A DNA stretch of 63,940 nt from Microbacterium sp. (lineage in GTDB: Bacteria > Actinomycetota > Actinomycetes > Actinomycetales > Microbacteriaceae), in contig NZ_JAPLAI010000041.1 in NCBI RefSeq assembly GCF_026393345.1, forward strand, positions 1 to 63,940, read 5' to 3'. A program made the translations under genes and the position numbers. The notes under the pieces were generated by a model. It ran no database searches. It saw nothing but the letters and a program-made list of their open reading frames with translations, and was not told where the DNA came from. The stretch's first letter is position 1. Each line of letters begins with the position of its first letter. This document shows, one piece after another, positions 46,928-56,225 of the stretch.

Positions 46928-49900
46928 TCACTCGGAGGCGTTCACCGACTCGGATGCGGCGGATGCGGCGGGCGCGGGCTCCGGGAAGATCGCATCGAGC
47001 AGCTGCTGCGTCCACGCGATGAGGTCGCCGTCGGCGAGCGGCTCCCCGCCCGCGCCCGGCAGCGGCACGACGAGCGCCTCGCCGCTGGAGACGAGCTTCG
47101 CCTTCGGGTAGAGCCGCTGCAGCCGGACCCGTAGCGAATCGGGCAGGTGGGCCGGTGCGACGCGGAGGTTCGGACCCATCGCGACGACGTCGGACAGCCC
47201 GGCGCGGGCGGCACGCCGGCGCAGTCGCGCCATCCGCACGAGCCCCTCGAGCTCCGCGGGCGGCGTGCCGTAGCGGTCGGTGAGCTCCTCGACCACGAGG
47301 TCGAGCGCGTCGTCCTTCGCGGCTGCGGATGCCGCAGCGGACAGCTTCTGGTACGCCTCCAGGCGCAGCCGCTCGCTGTCGATGTAGGTCTCCGGGATGC
47401 GGGCCTGCACCGGCAGCTCCAGCCGCAGTTCGGTGGGGCCCTCCGTCTCATCACCCCGGAAGGTGGCGACGGCCTCACCGATCATCCGCAGGTACAGGTC
47501 GAATCCCACCCCGGCGATGTGGCCGGCCTGCTCGGCGCCCAGGAGGTTGCCCGCGCCGCGAAGCTCCAGGTCCTTCAGCGCGACCTGCATGCCGGAGCCG
47601 AGGTCGTTGTTCACGGCGATGGTCTCGAGCCGGTCCGCGGCGGTCTCCGACAGCGGCTTCGATTCGTCGTACAGGAAGTAGGCGTACGCGCGTTCGCGTC
47701 CGCGTCCCACGCGCCCGCGCAGCTGGTGCAGCTGGCTGAGCCCGTACTTGTCGGCACGGTCGATGATGATCGTGTTCGCGTTGGAGATGTCGAGACCGGT
47801 CTCGACGATCGTCGTGCACACCAGCACATCGGCACGACGCTCCCAGAAGTCGTCGACCACCTGCTCCAGGGCGTGCTCCCCCAGCTGGCCGTGCGCGACG
47901 GCGATGCGCGCCTCGGGCACGAGCTCGGCGAGCTGGGCCGCGACCCGCTGAATCGACTGCACCCGGTTGTGCACGAAGAACACCTGACCCTCGCGCAGCA
48001 TCTCGCGGCGGATGGCCGCGGCGATCTGCTTGTCGTTGCGGGGCCCGACGTAGGAGAGGATCGGATGCCGGTCCTCCGGCGGCGTCGCGAGGGTCGACAT
48101 CTCGCGGATACCGGTGACCGCCATCTCCAGCGTCCGCGGGATCGGCGTCGCGCTCATCGCCAAGATGTCGACGTTCGTCTTCAGTTTCTTCAGCGCATCC
48201 TTGTGCTCGACGCCGAACCGCTGCTCCTCGTCGATGATCATGAGTCCGAGGTCTTTGAACAGGATCGTCTCGGTAAGGATGCGGTGCGTGCCGATGACCA
48301 TGTCGACGGTGCCGTCCGCGAGGCCGGCGACGACCTCGCGCGCCTGCTTGTCGGTCTGGAAACGCGACAACGCGCGGACCTTCACCGGGAAACCGGCGAA
48401 CCGCTCGGTGAATGTCTCCAGGTGCTGCTTGACGAGGAGCGTCGTGGGCACGAGCATGGCGACCTGCTTGCCGTCCTGGATGGCCTTGAACGCGGCCCGC
48501 ACGGCGACCTCGGTCTTCCCGAAGCCGACGTCGCCCGAGAGCAACCGGTCCATCGGGATCGGCTTCTCCATGTCGGCCTTGATCTCATCGATCGTCTGCA
48601 GCTGGTCGGGGGTCTCCGCAAACGGGAACGCCTCCTCGAGCTCACGCTGCCAGGGGGTGTCCGGCCCGAACGCGTGGCCACGGGAGGCCATCCGCGCCGA
48701 GTACAGCTTCACGAGCTCCACCGCGATGTCGCGGACAGCCCTGCGGGCCTTGCTCTTCGCGGCCGACCAGTCGCTCCCGCCCATCTTGGACAGTGTCGGC
48801 GTCTCGCCGCCGACGTAACGGGAGAGCAGGTCGAGCTGGTCGGTGGGGACGAACAGCTTGTCGCCCGGGTGTCCGCGCTTGGACGGCGCGTACTCCAGAA
48901 CCAGGTACTCACGCATGCTCTTGACCGGGTTGCGGCCGCCGCTGGAGACCTCGCGCTGTACGAGTTCGACGAACTTCCCGATGCCGTGGGTGGAATGCAC
49001 CACGATGTCGCCGGGCTTCAGCTGCAGCGGGTCAACGACGTTGCGGCGCCGGGAGGCGAGCTTCTTCGGCCCGCGGTTCTCGCCGCTGACGGCGCGGCCG
49101 TAGAACTCGGACTCGGTGATGACGGCGAGCTTCGCGCCGGGAGCCTGGAAGCCCCGCTCCAGTCCGCAGGCGACGACCAGGGCAACGCCCGGCTCCGGTG
49201 GGGTGAGGATCTCATCGACCCGCCGGGCGGCGATGCCGCGCTCCGCCAGCACGTCGCGGGCGCGGTCGGCGAGGCCCGCACCCTCCGCGGTGACGGCCAC
49301 GCTCCAGCCGTCACGGAGGAGCGATCCGACGAGCTCCGTGGCGCCGTCGACGTTCCCGGCGAACGAGGGGACGGATGCGGCATCGATGCGGACGGTGTCG
49401 CCGGCCTCGATGAGCCCGAGCTCGGCCGCATCCGCCGCTCCCGAGTCGAAGGCGCTGAGGGTCCACCAGACGCCGCCGCGCTCGGAGGTGGCTTCGCGCA
49501 GCTCGTCGAGGGTGACGAAGTCGCCGGCGCCGAGGTCGACCGGGGTGTCGGCCCCGGCGACCGCGGCGCTCCACGCGGCGTCGAGGAACTCCCGGTTGGT
49601 GTCGGCGAGGGTGGTGGCACGGGTGAGGGCCCGCTCGGGCTCGACGAGGGCCACCGCGGAACGCTCCGGCAGGTAGTCGATGAGAGTGACGAGACCATCG
49701 AGCAGGGCCGGGGTGAGCGACTCCATGCCCTCCACGGGGATGCCCTGCGACATCTTCTCCAGCATCCCGGTCAGCGCGGGGAAGGCGTCCTTGAGGCCGG
49801 CGGCGCGCTCACGGACGTCGGCGGTGAGGAGCAGCTCACGGCTTGCGAGCAGTTCCACCCGGCCGACCTCGCCCGGCAGGGAGCGCTGGTCGGCGACCGA

Positions 49901-50539
49901 GAAGGCGCGGATCTCGTCCACCTCATCGCCGAAGAATTCCACCCGGTAAGGATGGTCGGCGTCGGGCGGGAAAACGTCGAGGATGCCGCCGCGCACCGCG
50001 AACTCGCCGCGGCGCGACACCATGTCGACCCGGTGGTAAGCCCGCTCGATGAGGCGCCCGATGACGTCGTCGAGCTCCTGGCCGCGCTCTCCCTTGGCCA
50101 GCACGACCGGTTCGATGTCGGCCAGTCCCGGGGCGAGCGGCTGCAGCGCGCCGCGGATGGACGCGGTGATCACGAGCGGCGCGATGCCGTCCCAGGCCGC
50201 GATGCGGCGGAGCACGGCGAGCCGGCGGCCCACGGTCTCGGGGCTCGGGCTGAGTCGCTCGTGCGGCAGGGTCTCCCACGCCGGGAGGTGGAGCACGACG
50301 GCGCCGGGCAGGAGCGCTTCCAGCGCGGGACCGAGGGATTCGGCGCGGCGTCCGGTGGGCGCGATGAGCAGCAGCGCTGCCGGTTCGTCACGGCTGCGGC
50401 GGCGCTCCAGCAATCCGGCCAGGAGCGGCGCATCCAGTGCGCTCGGCACCGAGAATGCGGCATCGACCCCGGCGGAGCGAAGCGCATCCTCGAAGGTCTC
50501 GGACTGTGCGAGGGCGCGAACGATCCCGGGAACTGTCAC
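46928..50539 (-). CDS. mfd: Transcription-repair coupling factor
   Basis: The 1203-residue protein removes stalled RNA polymerase and recruits UvrA. It has the UvrB-like N-terminal module, the RNA-polymerase-interacting CarD-like domain (PGDIVVHSTHGIGKFVEL), and an SF2 translocase with Walker A GDVGFGKTEVAVRAAF, Walker B IDEEQRFG and SATPIPRTLEMA. Motif VI is QLRGRVGRGRERAYAYF, and a C-terminal TRCF domain closes it. TAGGAT 6 nt before the GTG indicates a leaderless start. It lies 25 nt after pth. Confidence 0.97.
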   Translation of the reverse strand: MTVPGIVRALAQSETFEDALRSAGVDAAFSVPSALDAPLLAGLLERRRSRDEPAALLLIAPTGRRAESLGPALEALLPGAVVLHLPAWETLPHERLSPSPETVGRRLAVLRRIAAWDGIAPLVITASIRGALQPLAPGLADIEPVVLAKGERGQELDDVIGRLIERAYHRVDMVSRRGEFAVRGGILDVFPPDADHPYRVEFFGDEVDEIRAFSVADQRSLPGEVGRVELLASRELLLTADVRERAAGLKDAFPALTGMLEKMSQGIPVEGMESLTPALLDGLVTLIDYLPERSAVALVEPERALTRATTLADTNREFLDAAWSAAVAGADTPVDLGAGDFVTLDELREATSERGGVWWTLSAFDSGAADAAELGLIEAGDTVRIDAASVPSFAGNVDGATELVGSLLRDGWSVAVTAEGAGLADRARDVLAERGIAARRVDEILTPPEPGVALVVACGLERGFQAPGAKLAVITESEFYGRAVSGENRGPKKLASRRRNVVDPLQLKPGDIVVHSTHGIGKFVELVQREVSSGGRNPVKSMREYLVLEYAPSKRGHPGDKLFVPTDQLDLLSRYVGGETPTLSKMGGSDWSAAKSKARRAVRDIAVELVKLYSARMASRGHAFGPDTPWQRELEEAFPFAETPDQLQTIDEIKADMEKPIPMDRLLSGDVGFGKTEVAVRAAFKAIQDGKQVAMLVPTTLLVKQHLETFTERFAGFPVKVRALSRFQTDKQAREVVAGLADGTVDMVIGTHRILTETILFKDLGLMIIDEEQRFGVEHKDALKKLKTNVDILAMSATPIPRTLEMAVTGIREMSTLATPPEDRHPILSYVGPRNDKQIAAAIRREMLREGQVFFVHNRVQSIQRVAAQLAELVPEARIAVAHGQLGEHALEQVVDDFWERRADVLVCTTIVETGLDISNANTIIIDRADKYGLSQLHQLRGRVGRGRERAYAYFLYDESKPLSETAADRLETIAVNNDLGSGMQVALKDLELRGAGNLLGAEQAGHIAGVGFDLYLRMIGEAVATFRGDETEGPTELRLELPVQARIPETYIDSERLRLEAYQKLSAAASAAAKDDALDLVVEELTDRYGTPPAELEGLVRMARLRRRAARAGLSDVVAMGPNLRVAPAHLPDSLRVRLQRLYPKAKLVSSGEALVVPLPGAGGEPLADGDLIAWTQQLLDAIFPEPAPAASAASESVNASE

Positions 50540-50564
50540 AGAACGATCCTACGTTCGCCGCGGG

Positions 50565-51146
50565 TCACCGGGGCGCGTGCCAGCGCTGCTGTGCGGCGGT
50601 GAGGCCCTCGTCGACCAGCAGTTCGACCGCATCCGCCGCATCCGAGACGAGGTTCGGCAGTACGGTTCGATCGCTCGCCGAGAACGGGTCGAGCACCCAA
50701 TCGGCCGGGTCCTGCCGGCCGGGCGGGCGGCCGATGCCGACGCGCACGCGGGGGAAGTCCGGGGTGCCGAGCGCCTTGACGACGTCGCGCACGCCGTTGT
50801 GGCCGCCGTGTCCGCCGCCGGTTTTCAGCCGCAGGGTGTCGAACGGGATGTCGAGTTCGTCGTGGACGACGATGATGCGCTCCGGCGGGATGCCGTAGAA
50901 CGACGCGAGACCGGACACCGGCCCGCCGGAGACGTTCATGAAGCTGTTCGGCTTGGCGAGCACGAGCTTGTCGGCGCCCGGACGCAGCCACGTCTCGACG
51001 ACGCGCGCGTTCGCCTTGTGAGCCCGGAAGGTCTCGGAGCGGCGTGCGGCGAGCTCGTCCACGACCATCTGCCCGACGTTGTGCCGGGTCGCCGCGTATT
51101 GCGGCCCCGGGTTCCCGAGGCCGACGACCAACCAGGTCTGTGCCAT
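50565..51146 (-). CDS. pth: Peptidyl-tRNA hydrolase
   Basis: The 193-residue enzyme recycles peptidyl-tRNA. It opens with [21 protein letters not shown] carrying the catalytic His, and has [13 protein letters not shown] and [28 protein letters not shown] with the other active-site residues. ATG 51146 has GGAGG 8 nt upstream and gives the normal length. The frame is open further upstream only because it runs through the palindromic repeat. Confidence 0.96.
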   Translation of the reverse strand: MAQTWLVVGLGNPGPQYAATRHNVGQMVVDELAARRSETFRAHKANARVVETWLRPGADKLVLAKPNSFMNVSGGPVSGLASFYGIPPERIIVVHDELDIPFDTLRLKTGGGHGGHNGVRDVVKALGTPDFPRVRVGIGRPPGRQDPADWVLDPFSASDRTVLPNLVSDAADAVELLVDEGLTAAQQRWHAPR

Positions 51147-51164
51147 CTCCGCCCCTCCGTCAAC

Positions 51165-51242
51165 GAGCATGTCCCACTTTCTGCCGGAATGGCGACGCCA
51201 GAACGGCAGAAAGTGGGACATGTTGTACTGATTTCGGGACAT
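51165..51242. repeat. Dispersed palindromic element, copy 2
   Basis: Located between rplY and pth. The same 17-bp arms as at 3984-4034 are found at 51170-51186 and 51204-51220, again with a 17-nt loop of different sequence. The CATGTCCCGAA module is on the right here (51232-51242, reversed), so the element is inverted relative to copy 1. Confidence 0.8.
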
Positions 51243-51268
51243 GCAGGATGCCCCGAAGGATGCGGGTC

Positions 51269-51889
51269 TTACTCCGCGGACTCCGCAGACTCCTCGGACT
51301 GCTCGGCGGCGACCGCAGCATCGGCGGCGGCAATCTCGTCCTCGGCAGCGGACGACTCGCCGGAGATCGCGACGATCAGCGTCTCGGGGTCGACGGCCAG
51401 GCTTGCACCCTTGGGCAGCTTCAGGTCGGCGGCGGTGACGTGCGCGCCCTCGGAGAGGCCGGTGAGGTCGACCTCGACGTGCTGCGGGATGTGGGTGGCC
51501 TCGACCTCGAGCGACACGGTGTTCGCGTCCTGGTTGGCGATGGTGCCGACGGCAGCCTCACCGACGAGGATGACGGGGATGTCGACCTGAACCTTCTCGC
51601 CCTTCTTCACGACGAGGAGGTCGATGTGCTCGATGATCTGACGCACCGGGTCACGCTGCACGTCCTTGACGAGCGCGAGGTGGTCGGTGCCGTCGACCGA
51701 CAGCTCCAGCAGGGCGTTGGCGCGGCGCAGGATCAGGGCGATCTGGTGGCCGGGGAGGGCCATGTGGACCGGGTCGGTGCCGTGACCGTACAGAACCGCG
51801 GGGACCTGGCCGGCGGCGCGGAGGCGACGGGCGAAACCCTTGCCGAACTGCGTGCGCAGCTCGGCTGCGACCTTGTTGTCTTCCGACAT
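51269..51889 (-). CDS. rplY: 50S ribosomal protein L25/general stress protein Ctc
   Basis: The 206-residue protein has the N-terminal L25 domain that binds 5S rRNA ([32 protein letters not shown]) and the C-terminal TL5/Ctc beta domain, followed by an acidic alanine-rich tail. ATG 51889 is set by AAGGAG about 7 nt upstream. The leader is about 150 nt and holds competing inverted repeats. rplY-pth-mfd is a conserved order. Confidence 0.95.
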   Translation of the reverse strand: MSEDNKVAAELRTQFGKGFARRLRAAGQVPAVLYGHGTDPVHMALPGHQIALILRRANALLELSVDGTDHLALVKDVQRDPVRQIIEHIDLLVVKKGEKVQVDIPVILVGEAAVGTIANQDANTVSLEVEATHIPQHVEVDLTGLSEGAHVTAADLKLPKGASLAVDPETLIVAISGESSAAEDEIAAADAAVAAEQSEESAESAE

Positions 51890-51905
51890 GATGATTCTCC
51901 TTGCG

Positions 51906-51980
51906 GGGCCTACAGGCCCAGTGAAATGGGATGGTTCGGATTCGACTCGAACGCGAGTGCGTGAGGAAGCCGTGGGCCTG
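51906..51980 (-). promoter_or_regulatory. Possible structured leader of rplY
   Basis: CAGGCCCA (51913-51920) can pair with TGGGCCTG (51973-51980), or instead GGGCC (51906-51910) can fold back on GGCCC (51915-51919) with a 4-nt loop, directly next to the ribosome binding site. The two pairings exclude each other. A -10-like TAGACT lies upstream near 52050, so both would be in the mRNA. Confidence 0.35.
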
Positions 51981-52110
51981 CACACCCTCGTCGATAACGG
52001 ACGGCCCGCCGTGAAGCGGACAGGCGTCCCTCGCCGAAGTTCGTCACGAGTCTACCAGCGGGGCGGATAACATGAGAACCGTTCCGTCCACCCCCACGAA
52101 GGGCCCCCGC

Positions 52111-52254
52111 ATGATCGTGCACCTGTCCGAGCTCGTGACTCCGACCGCCGCGTCCGCCGTGTTCGAGGGCATCATCTGGGCACTCGTCGCGGTCGGCGGT
52201 ATCGGCGCCGTGGGCGCCCTGTTCTCCCTGGGCCGCGAGCCCTTCCGCAAGTAA
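52111..52254 (+). CDS. 47-residue single-span membrane protein
   Basis: A small protein starting MIVHLSELVTPTAASAVFEG with one membrane helix (FEGIIWALVAVGGIGAVGALF) and a basic end (GREPFRK). TAACAT at 52068-52073 is a likely -10 box. It overlaps the earlier in-frame ATG at 52072, which would therefore not be transcribed; GAAGG upstream of 52111 supports the later start. I recall similar small proteins beside rplY/pth in relatives. Function unknown. Confidence 0.55.
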   Translation: MIVHLSELVTPTAASAVFEGIIWALVAVGGIGAVGALFSLGREPFRK

Positions 52255-52294
52255 CCGCGCTCTCCTCCGGTGGCGCCGCGACGGCGTTCTCGGC

Positions 52295-52783
52295 TCAGCG
52301 TGCGGCGAGCCCCGCGACGATCCGGCCGACCACCTCGTCGAGCGGGCCGGTGTTGACCACCCGGATGCCCGGTTCGTCTGCGGCGAGCGGTTCTAGCGTC
52401 CGCAACTGCGAGGTCAGCAGGCTCGGCGGCATGAAGTGCTCGCGCGTCGCCATGCGCTCCGCCAGATCATCCGTCGGAACGACGAGCTCGACGAACACCA
52501 CGTCGGCGGCGCCCGCGACGATCCGCTCCCGGTAACGCCGGGCCAGCGCGGAGCAGGCCATCACGAGGCCCTCCTCCGCCGCGGCGAGGGTCTGCGCCAC
52601 GACATCGAGCCACGGCATCCGGTCACCGTCGTCGAGCGGGACGCCCGCGCTCATCTTGGCCACGTTGGCGGCAGGATGCAGCGCATCCGCGTCGGCGAAG
52701 CCCATGCCGAGCCGGGCCGCCAGCGCGACCCCGACCACGGACTTGCCCGCACCCGACGGGCCCATCACCACGATCCGGCTCAT
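52295..52783 (-). CDS. gntK: Gluconokinase (GntK/IdnK family)
   Basis: The 162-residue kinase phosphorylates D-gluconate to 6-phosphogluconate. The P-loop is VVMGPSGAGKSVVGVALA, followed by FADADALHPAANVAKMSAGVPLDDGDRMPWLD, the substrate-binding and family signature. REHFMPPSLLTSQLRTLEPL is also typical. Its ATG overlaps the dehydrogenase stop by 4 nt. It is the last gene of the transporter-SDR-dehydrogenase-kinase operon. Confidence 0.95.
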   Translation of the reverse strand: MSRIVVMGPSGAGKSVVGVALAARLGMGFADADALHPAANVAKMSAGVPLDDGDRMPWLDVVAQTLAAAEEGLVMACSALARRYRERIVAGAADVVFVELVVPTDDLAERMATREHFMPPSLLTSQLRTLEPLAADEPGIRVVNTGPLDEVVGRIVAGLAAR

Positions 52784-53802
52784 GCGCGCAGATCCAGCAG
52801 CACCTTCGACGATCGTGCCGGATCGGCGGCGACGTCGAAGGCGGAGAGGGCGTCGGTGACGGGCAGCACGTGGGTGACGATACCGTCGACGCGCAGCGAG
52901 CCGTCGGTGAGTGCCTCGACAACCGGATGCAGCTCCCCCGCGAACCGGAACGATCCCACGAGTGCGAGCTCGCGGGTGATCGCGGCGGCAAGGTTCGCCG
53001 GGACATCGCCCGCGCGCTGCAGACCGAGCATGACGACGGTGCCGCCGCGCCCGGCCGCGGCGATCGCGTCGGCAAGGCCGGGGACGGTGCCGCTGGATTC
53101 GATGACCACATCGGCATGGAGCTCGGCGATCGCATCGTGGTCGACCACGGTGGCGCCGGCGGCGGCCGCGAGGCGTCGCGGCAGCGGATGCAGGTCGGTC
53201 GCGCTGACCTGCGCCGCGCCGTGGTGGTGCGCGACGGCGATCGCCAGCTGCCCGATGGGCCCGGCACCGATCACCGCGACGTGGCGGCCGCGGATGTCTC
53301 CGGCACGTTCGACGCCGTGCCACGCCACCGCCGCCGGCTCAGCGAGCGTCGCGACCTCGAGCGACAGTCCCGCAGGCAGCGGCACCAGCATCCGGGTGGG
53401 CAGGGCAACGCGCTGCGCGAAGGCACCGGCGGTGTGCGGAAGATGCTGGCCGGAGCCGAGGTACCGCGAGCCGGGAGCGAGGTTCGGCCGATCCGCGGGC
53501 CACGGGGTGTGCCCGTCGCCGAGCGGTGTCAGCGGATGCACCGTCACCGGGGTCCCCGCGGCCGGTCCCGACCCGTCTGCCGCCGCACGGGAGACCGTGC
53601 CCGACACCTCGTGCCCGAGGACCATGGGTTCGCGGAGGATCGACGCGCCGGCCGCACCGTGGCGCCAGTAGTGCAGGTCGGAGCCGCACACGCCGCCGTA
53701 GGCGATCTCGACGACCGCCTCATGAGGGGCCGGCCGCGGCTCGCCGATGTCGTCGATGCGCACGTCACCGGCCGCGTGCGCGACCACTCCGATGTTCGCC
53801 AT
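52780..53802 (-). CDS. L-idonate 5-dehydrogenase-like zinc alcohol dehydrogenase
   Basis: The 340-residue MDR protein has the catalytic zinc motifs GGVCGSDLHYWRHG and LGHEVSGTVSR and the NAD-binding VAVIGAGPIGQLAIAVAHHHGA. It would oxidise L-idonate to 5-keto-D-gluconate. The loop that in relatives holds four structural-zinc cysteines reads HPLTPLGDGHTPWPADRPN and contains none. ATG 53802 has AGAGGAAG upstream. It lies 26 nt after the SDR gene and overlaps gntK by 4 nt. Confidence 0.88.
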   Translation of the reverse strand: MANIGVVAHAAGDVRIDDIGEPRPAPHEAVVEIAYGGVCGSDLHYWRHGAAGASILREPMVLGHEVSGTVSRAAADGSGPAAGTPVTVHPLTPLGDGHTPWPADRPNLAPGSRYLGSGQHLPHTAGAFAQRVALPTRMLVPLPAGLSLEVATLAEPAAVAWHGVERAGDIRGRHVAVIGAGPIGQLAIAVAHHHGAAQVSATDLHPLPRRLAAAAGATVVDHDAIAELHADVVIESSGTVPGLADAIAAAGRGGTVVMLGLQRAGDVPANLAAAITRELALVGSFRFAGELHPVVEALTDGSLRVDGIVTHVLPVTDALSAFDVAADPARSSKVLLDLRA

Positions 53803-53828
53803 GGCTTCCTCTCCAGTGCAGAACGGGG

Positions 53829-54602
53829 TCAGACGACCGCGGTCATGCCGCCGTCGACGTACAGGGTCTGACCGTTCACGAAGTCGCTCGCCGAGCTCGC
53901 CAGGAACACGGCGGCGCCCACCAGGTCGCCCGTCTCGCCCCAGCGGCCGGCGGGTGTGCGGGTGCGCACCCAGCCGGAGAACTCCTCGTCGTCCACGAGG
54001 GCACGGGTGAGCTCGGTGCGGATGTATCCCGGCGCGAGGGCGTTGGCCTGCACGCCGTGCGGGGCGAGGTCGGCGCACAACCCTTTGGTGAGCATGACGA
54101 TGGCGCCCTTGGTGGCCGCGTACGGCGCGATGGACGGCCGGCCGAGTTGCGACTGGACACTGCCGATCTGGATGAGCTTGCCCGACCCGCGGGCGATCAT
54201 CCCGGGCGCCACCCGGCGCGACAGCGCGAAGGCGCTCGTCAGGTTGGTGGCGATCAGGTCGTGCCAGTCGGTGTCGCTGAATTCCACGATGGGTGCGCGG
54301 CGCTGGATCCCGGCGTTGTTGATCAGGATGTCGGGCGTGCCGAACGCCTCCTCGATCGCGGTGATCCCCGCATCCACCGCCGCGGTGTCCGTGACGTCGA
54401 ACACGGCGCTACGGGCGGCGGTGCCGGTGCGCTCGGCGATGGCGGATGCGGCGGCGGCGGCCTTGGCCGCATCCCGCCCGTGGACGATGACCGTCGCGCC
54501 CGCCTCGGCAAGGCCCGCGGCCAGCGCGTACCCGATGCCCTGGCTCGACCCGGTCACCAGCGCGAGCCTGCCGGTGAGGTCGAAGGCGCCGAGGCCGCTC
54601 AC
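53829..54602 (-). CDS. Gluconate 5-dehydrogenase-like SDR
   Basis: The 257-residue short-chain dehydrogenase has cofactor motif TGSSQGIGYA, NNAG, and the catalytic Ser/Tyr/Lys in IGSVQSQLGRPSIAPYAATKGA. Closest by pattern to gluconate 5-dehydrogenase (IdnO/Ga5DH), reducing 5-ketogluconate to gluconate. The neighbours support this. GTG 54602 overlaps the transporter stop by 4 nt. Confidence 0.88.
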   Translation of the reverse strand: MSGLGAFDLTGRLALVTGSSQGIGYALAAGLAEAGATVIVHGRDAAKAAAAASAIAERTGTAARSAVFDVTDTAAVDAGITAIEEAFGTPDILINNAGIQRRAPIVEFSDTDWHDLIATNLTSAFALSRRVAPGMIARGSGKLIQIGSVQSQLGRPSIAPYAATKGAIVMLTKGLCADLAPHGVQANALAPGYIRTELTRALVDDEEFSGWVRTRTPAGRWGETGDLVGAAVFLASSASDFVNGQTLYVDGGMTAVV

Positions 54603-55999
54603 CAGCGAACCGTACGGATCGTGACAGTGGTGGCGCTGACGTCGCCGCCGGATTCATCCCGGGAGACCTTCACGGCGTCATCGACCCGGGTGAGGTCGCG
54701 GCGCAGGGTCTCCGGGACGAGGAAGGTGGATGCGGCCGTGATGAGCGCCAGCACACCCATGTAGATCGCCAGCAGCACCCAGTTGCCGTCGCTGACGGCG
54801 ATGAGGTAGGCGCCGAGGACACCGGCGAGGACCGCGGAGATCTCCCGCGCCATGGCGACACCGAGGTAGCGGTGGCGGTTGCCGAACAGCTCCGGGAGCA
54901 TGGCGCACTGCGGGCCGAGCATGGAGTTGACGGCTACGCCGATGCCGACGGCGATGACGCCGATCGCGATGGCGTAGTTGCCGAGCGAGAGCAGCCACCA
55001 GGCCGGGAAGGTGTAGACGAGCATGAACACGGCGCCGAAGCGGTAGACGGTGCGGCGGCCGAAGCGGTCGGAGAGGTGACCGGTGAACGGTACCGAGAAC
55101 ACGCCGATGAGCGAACCGAGGGTGACCCCCCAGGTGAGCAGGCTCTTGTCGGCCTCCGGACCCACCACGGTGACGAAGAACGCCAGCGCCAGGGTGTTGA
55201 ACATGTAGGAGCCGCCGTTCTCGGCCATCCGCAGGCCGATGCCGACGATGACCCCGGGCAGGCCGTGGGTGAAGATGTCGCGGACCGGGTGCTCGGCGAC
55301 CTGCTCGCTCTTCTCCAGCTCGACGAAGGTCGGCGTCTCGCGCAGCCGCATCCGGATGAACAGGGCGACGAGGATGAGGACGAACGAGCACAGGAACGGC
55401 ACGCGCCAGCCCCAGCTGAGCAGCTGGTCGGTCGGCATCAGCGAGATCAGGCTGAACACGACGGCGGCCAGCAGGGTGCCCGCCTGGATGCCGATAAACG
55501 GCAGCGCGGCGTAGAAGCCACGGCGGCGGATCGGCGCGTACTCGGCCATCAGCACGGTCGCGCCCGCCTGCTCCGCGCCGGCGCCGAAGCCCTGCAGCAG
55601 CCGCAGCACCACGAGGAGGATCGGCGCCGCGTACCCGATGGTCTCGAAGGTCGGCAGGAGTCCGATCGCGGTGGACGCGCCGCCCATCAGCAGGATCGTG
55701 ATCACCAGCACCCACTTGCGGCCGACCTTGTCGCCGAGGGCGCCGAAGATAAAGCCGCCGAACGGGCGGGCGAGGAAGCCCACGCCGAACGTCGCGAACG
55801 CGGCGACGGTGGCCATGGCGGGGTCGCCCTGCGGGAAGAACAGCACGTTGAAGATCAGCGCGGTGGACAGACCGTAGAGGGCGAAGTCGAAGTACTCCAG
55901 CGCGCTTCCGATGCTGGACGCATACGTCGCGCGCCGCAGGTTGGCGGCGTATTCCGGGTCTTCGGCGGGCGGCATCGCCACGGTGCGGGGGTCTGACAT
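54599..55999 (-). CDS. MHS-family MFS transporter
   Basis: The 466-residue protein has 12 helices and the metabolite:H+ symporter signature at the N-terminus (ATYASSIGSALEYFDFALYGL), DKVGRKWVLV after helix 2 and HLSDRFGRRTVYRFG after helix 8. It probably imports the sugar acid handled by the following genes. ATG 55999 is used because AAGGAG lies 6 nt upstream; the ATG at 56005 is adjacent to that site and too close. The promoter is TTGAAC-17-TATCTT at 56068-56040. Confidence 0.92.
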   Translation of the reverse strand: MSDPRTVAMPPAEDPEYAANLRRATYASSIGSALEYFDFALYGLSTALIFNVLFFPQGDPAMATVAAFATFGVGFLARPFGGFIFGALGDKVGRKWVLVITILLMGGASTAIGLLPTFETIGYAAPILLVVLRLLQGFGAGAEQAGATVLMAEYAPIRRRGFYAALPFIGIQAGTLLAAVVFSLISLMPTDQLLSWGWRVPFLCSFVLILVALFIRMRLRETPTFVELEKSEQVAEHPVRDIFTHGLPGVIVGIGLRMAENGGSYMFNTLALAFFVTVVGPEADKSLLTWGVTLGSLIGVFSVPFTGHLSDRFGRRTVYRFGAVFMLVYTFPAWWLLSLGNYAIAIGVIAVGIGVAVNSMLGPQCAMLPELFGNRHRYLGVAMAREISAVLAGVLGAYLIAVSDGNWVLLAIYMGVLALITAASTFLVPETLRRDLTRVDDAVKVSRDESGGDVSATTVTIRTVRW

Positions 56000-56039
56000 G
56001 GCCATCTCCTTCGATCGGCTACCCAGGGGGTTGTCCATG

Positions 56040-56078
56040 AAGATACCAACCTGCTGGACATAGTTCAACCCACTGAAC
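56040..56078 (-). promoter_or_regulatory. Promoter and candidate operator of the transporter operon
   Basis: On the minus strand -35 TTGAAC (56068-56063) and -10 TATCTT (56045-56040) are 17 nt apart. Two palindromes cover them: CCAACCTGCTGG (56046-56057) and, after 5 nt, GTTCAA...TGAAC (56063-56078). The same pair with identical spacing occurs at 58157-58189. A protein bound here would cover the -35 box and spacer, as a repressor would. Confidence 0.7.
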
Positions 56079-56107
56079 GCCGTGGGTCGCACAAACCCTC
56101 GTGAATG

Positions 56108-56131
56108 TCCCGTTTTCCCGCGGAAACGGGA
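56108..56131. terminator. Hairpin downstream of the IclR gene
   Basis: TCCCGTTTTCC can pair with GGAAACGGGA (one bulged T) around a 3-nt loop. It lies 95 nt beyond the IclR-type gene stop and just upstream of the transporter promoter, so it may insulate the two units. It also contains an ATGTCCC module like the dispersed element. Confidence 0.45.
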
Positions 56132-56225
56132 TACGCGTGACGCGTCCGCAGGCCCGATGGACCGGGAGGGACGGATGCGGGCGCGCGGAAGCGCGCCTCC
56201 GGCGGGAGGCGTCCGGTGTGGGGTG

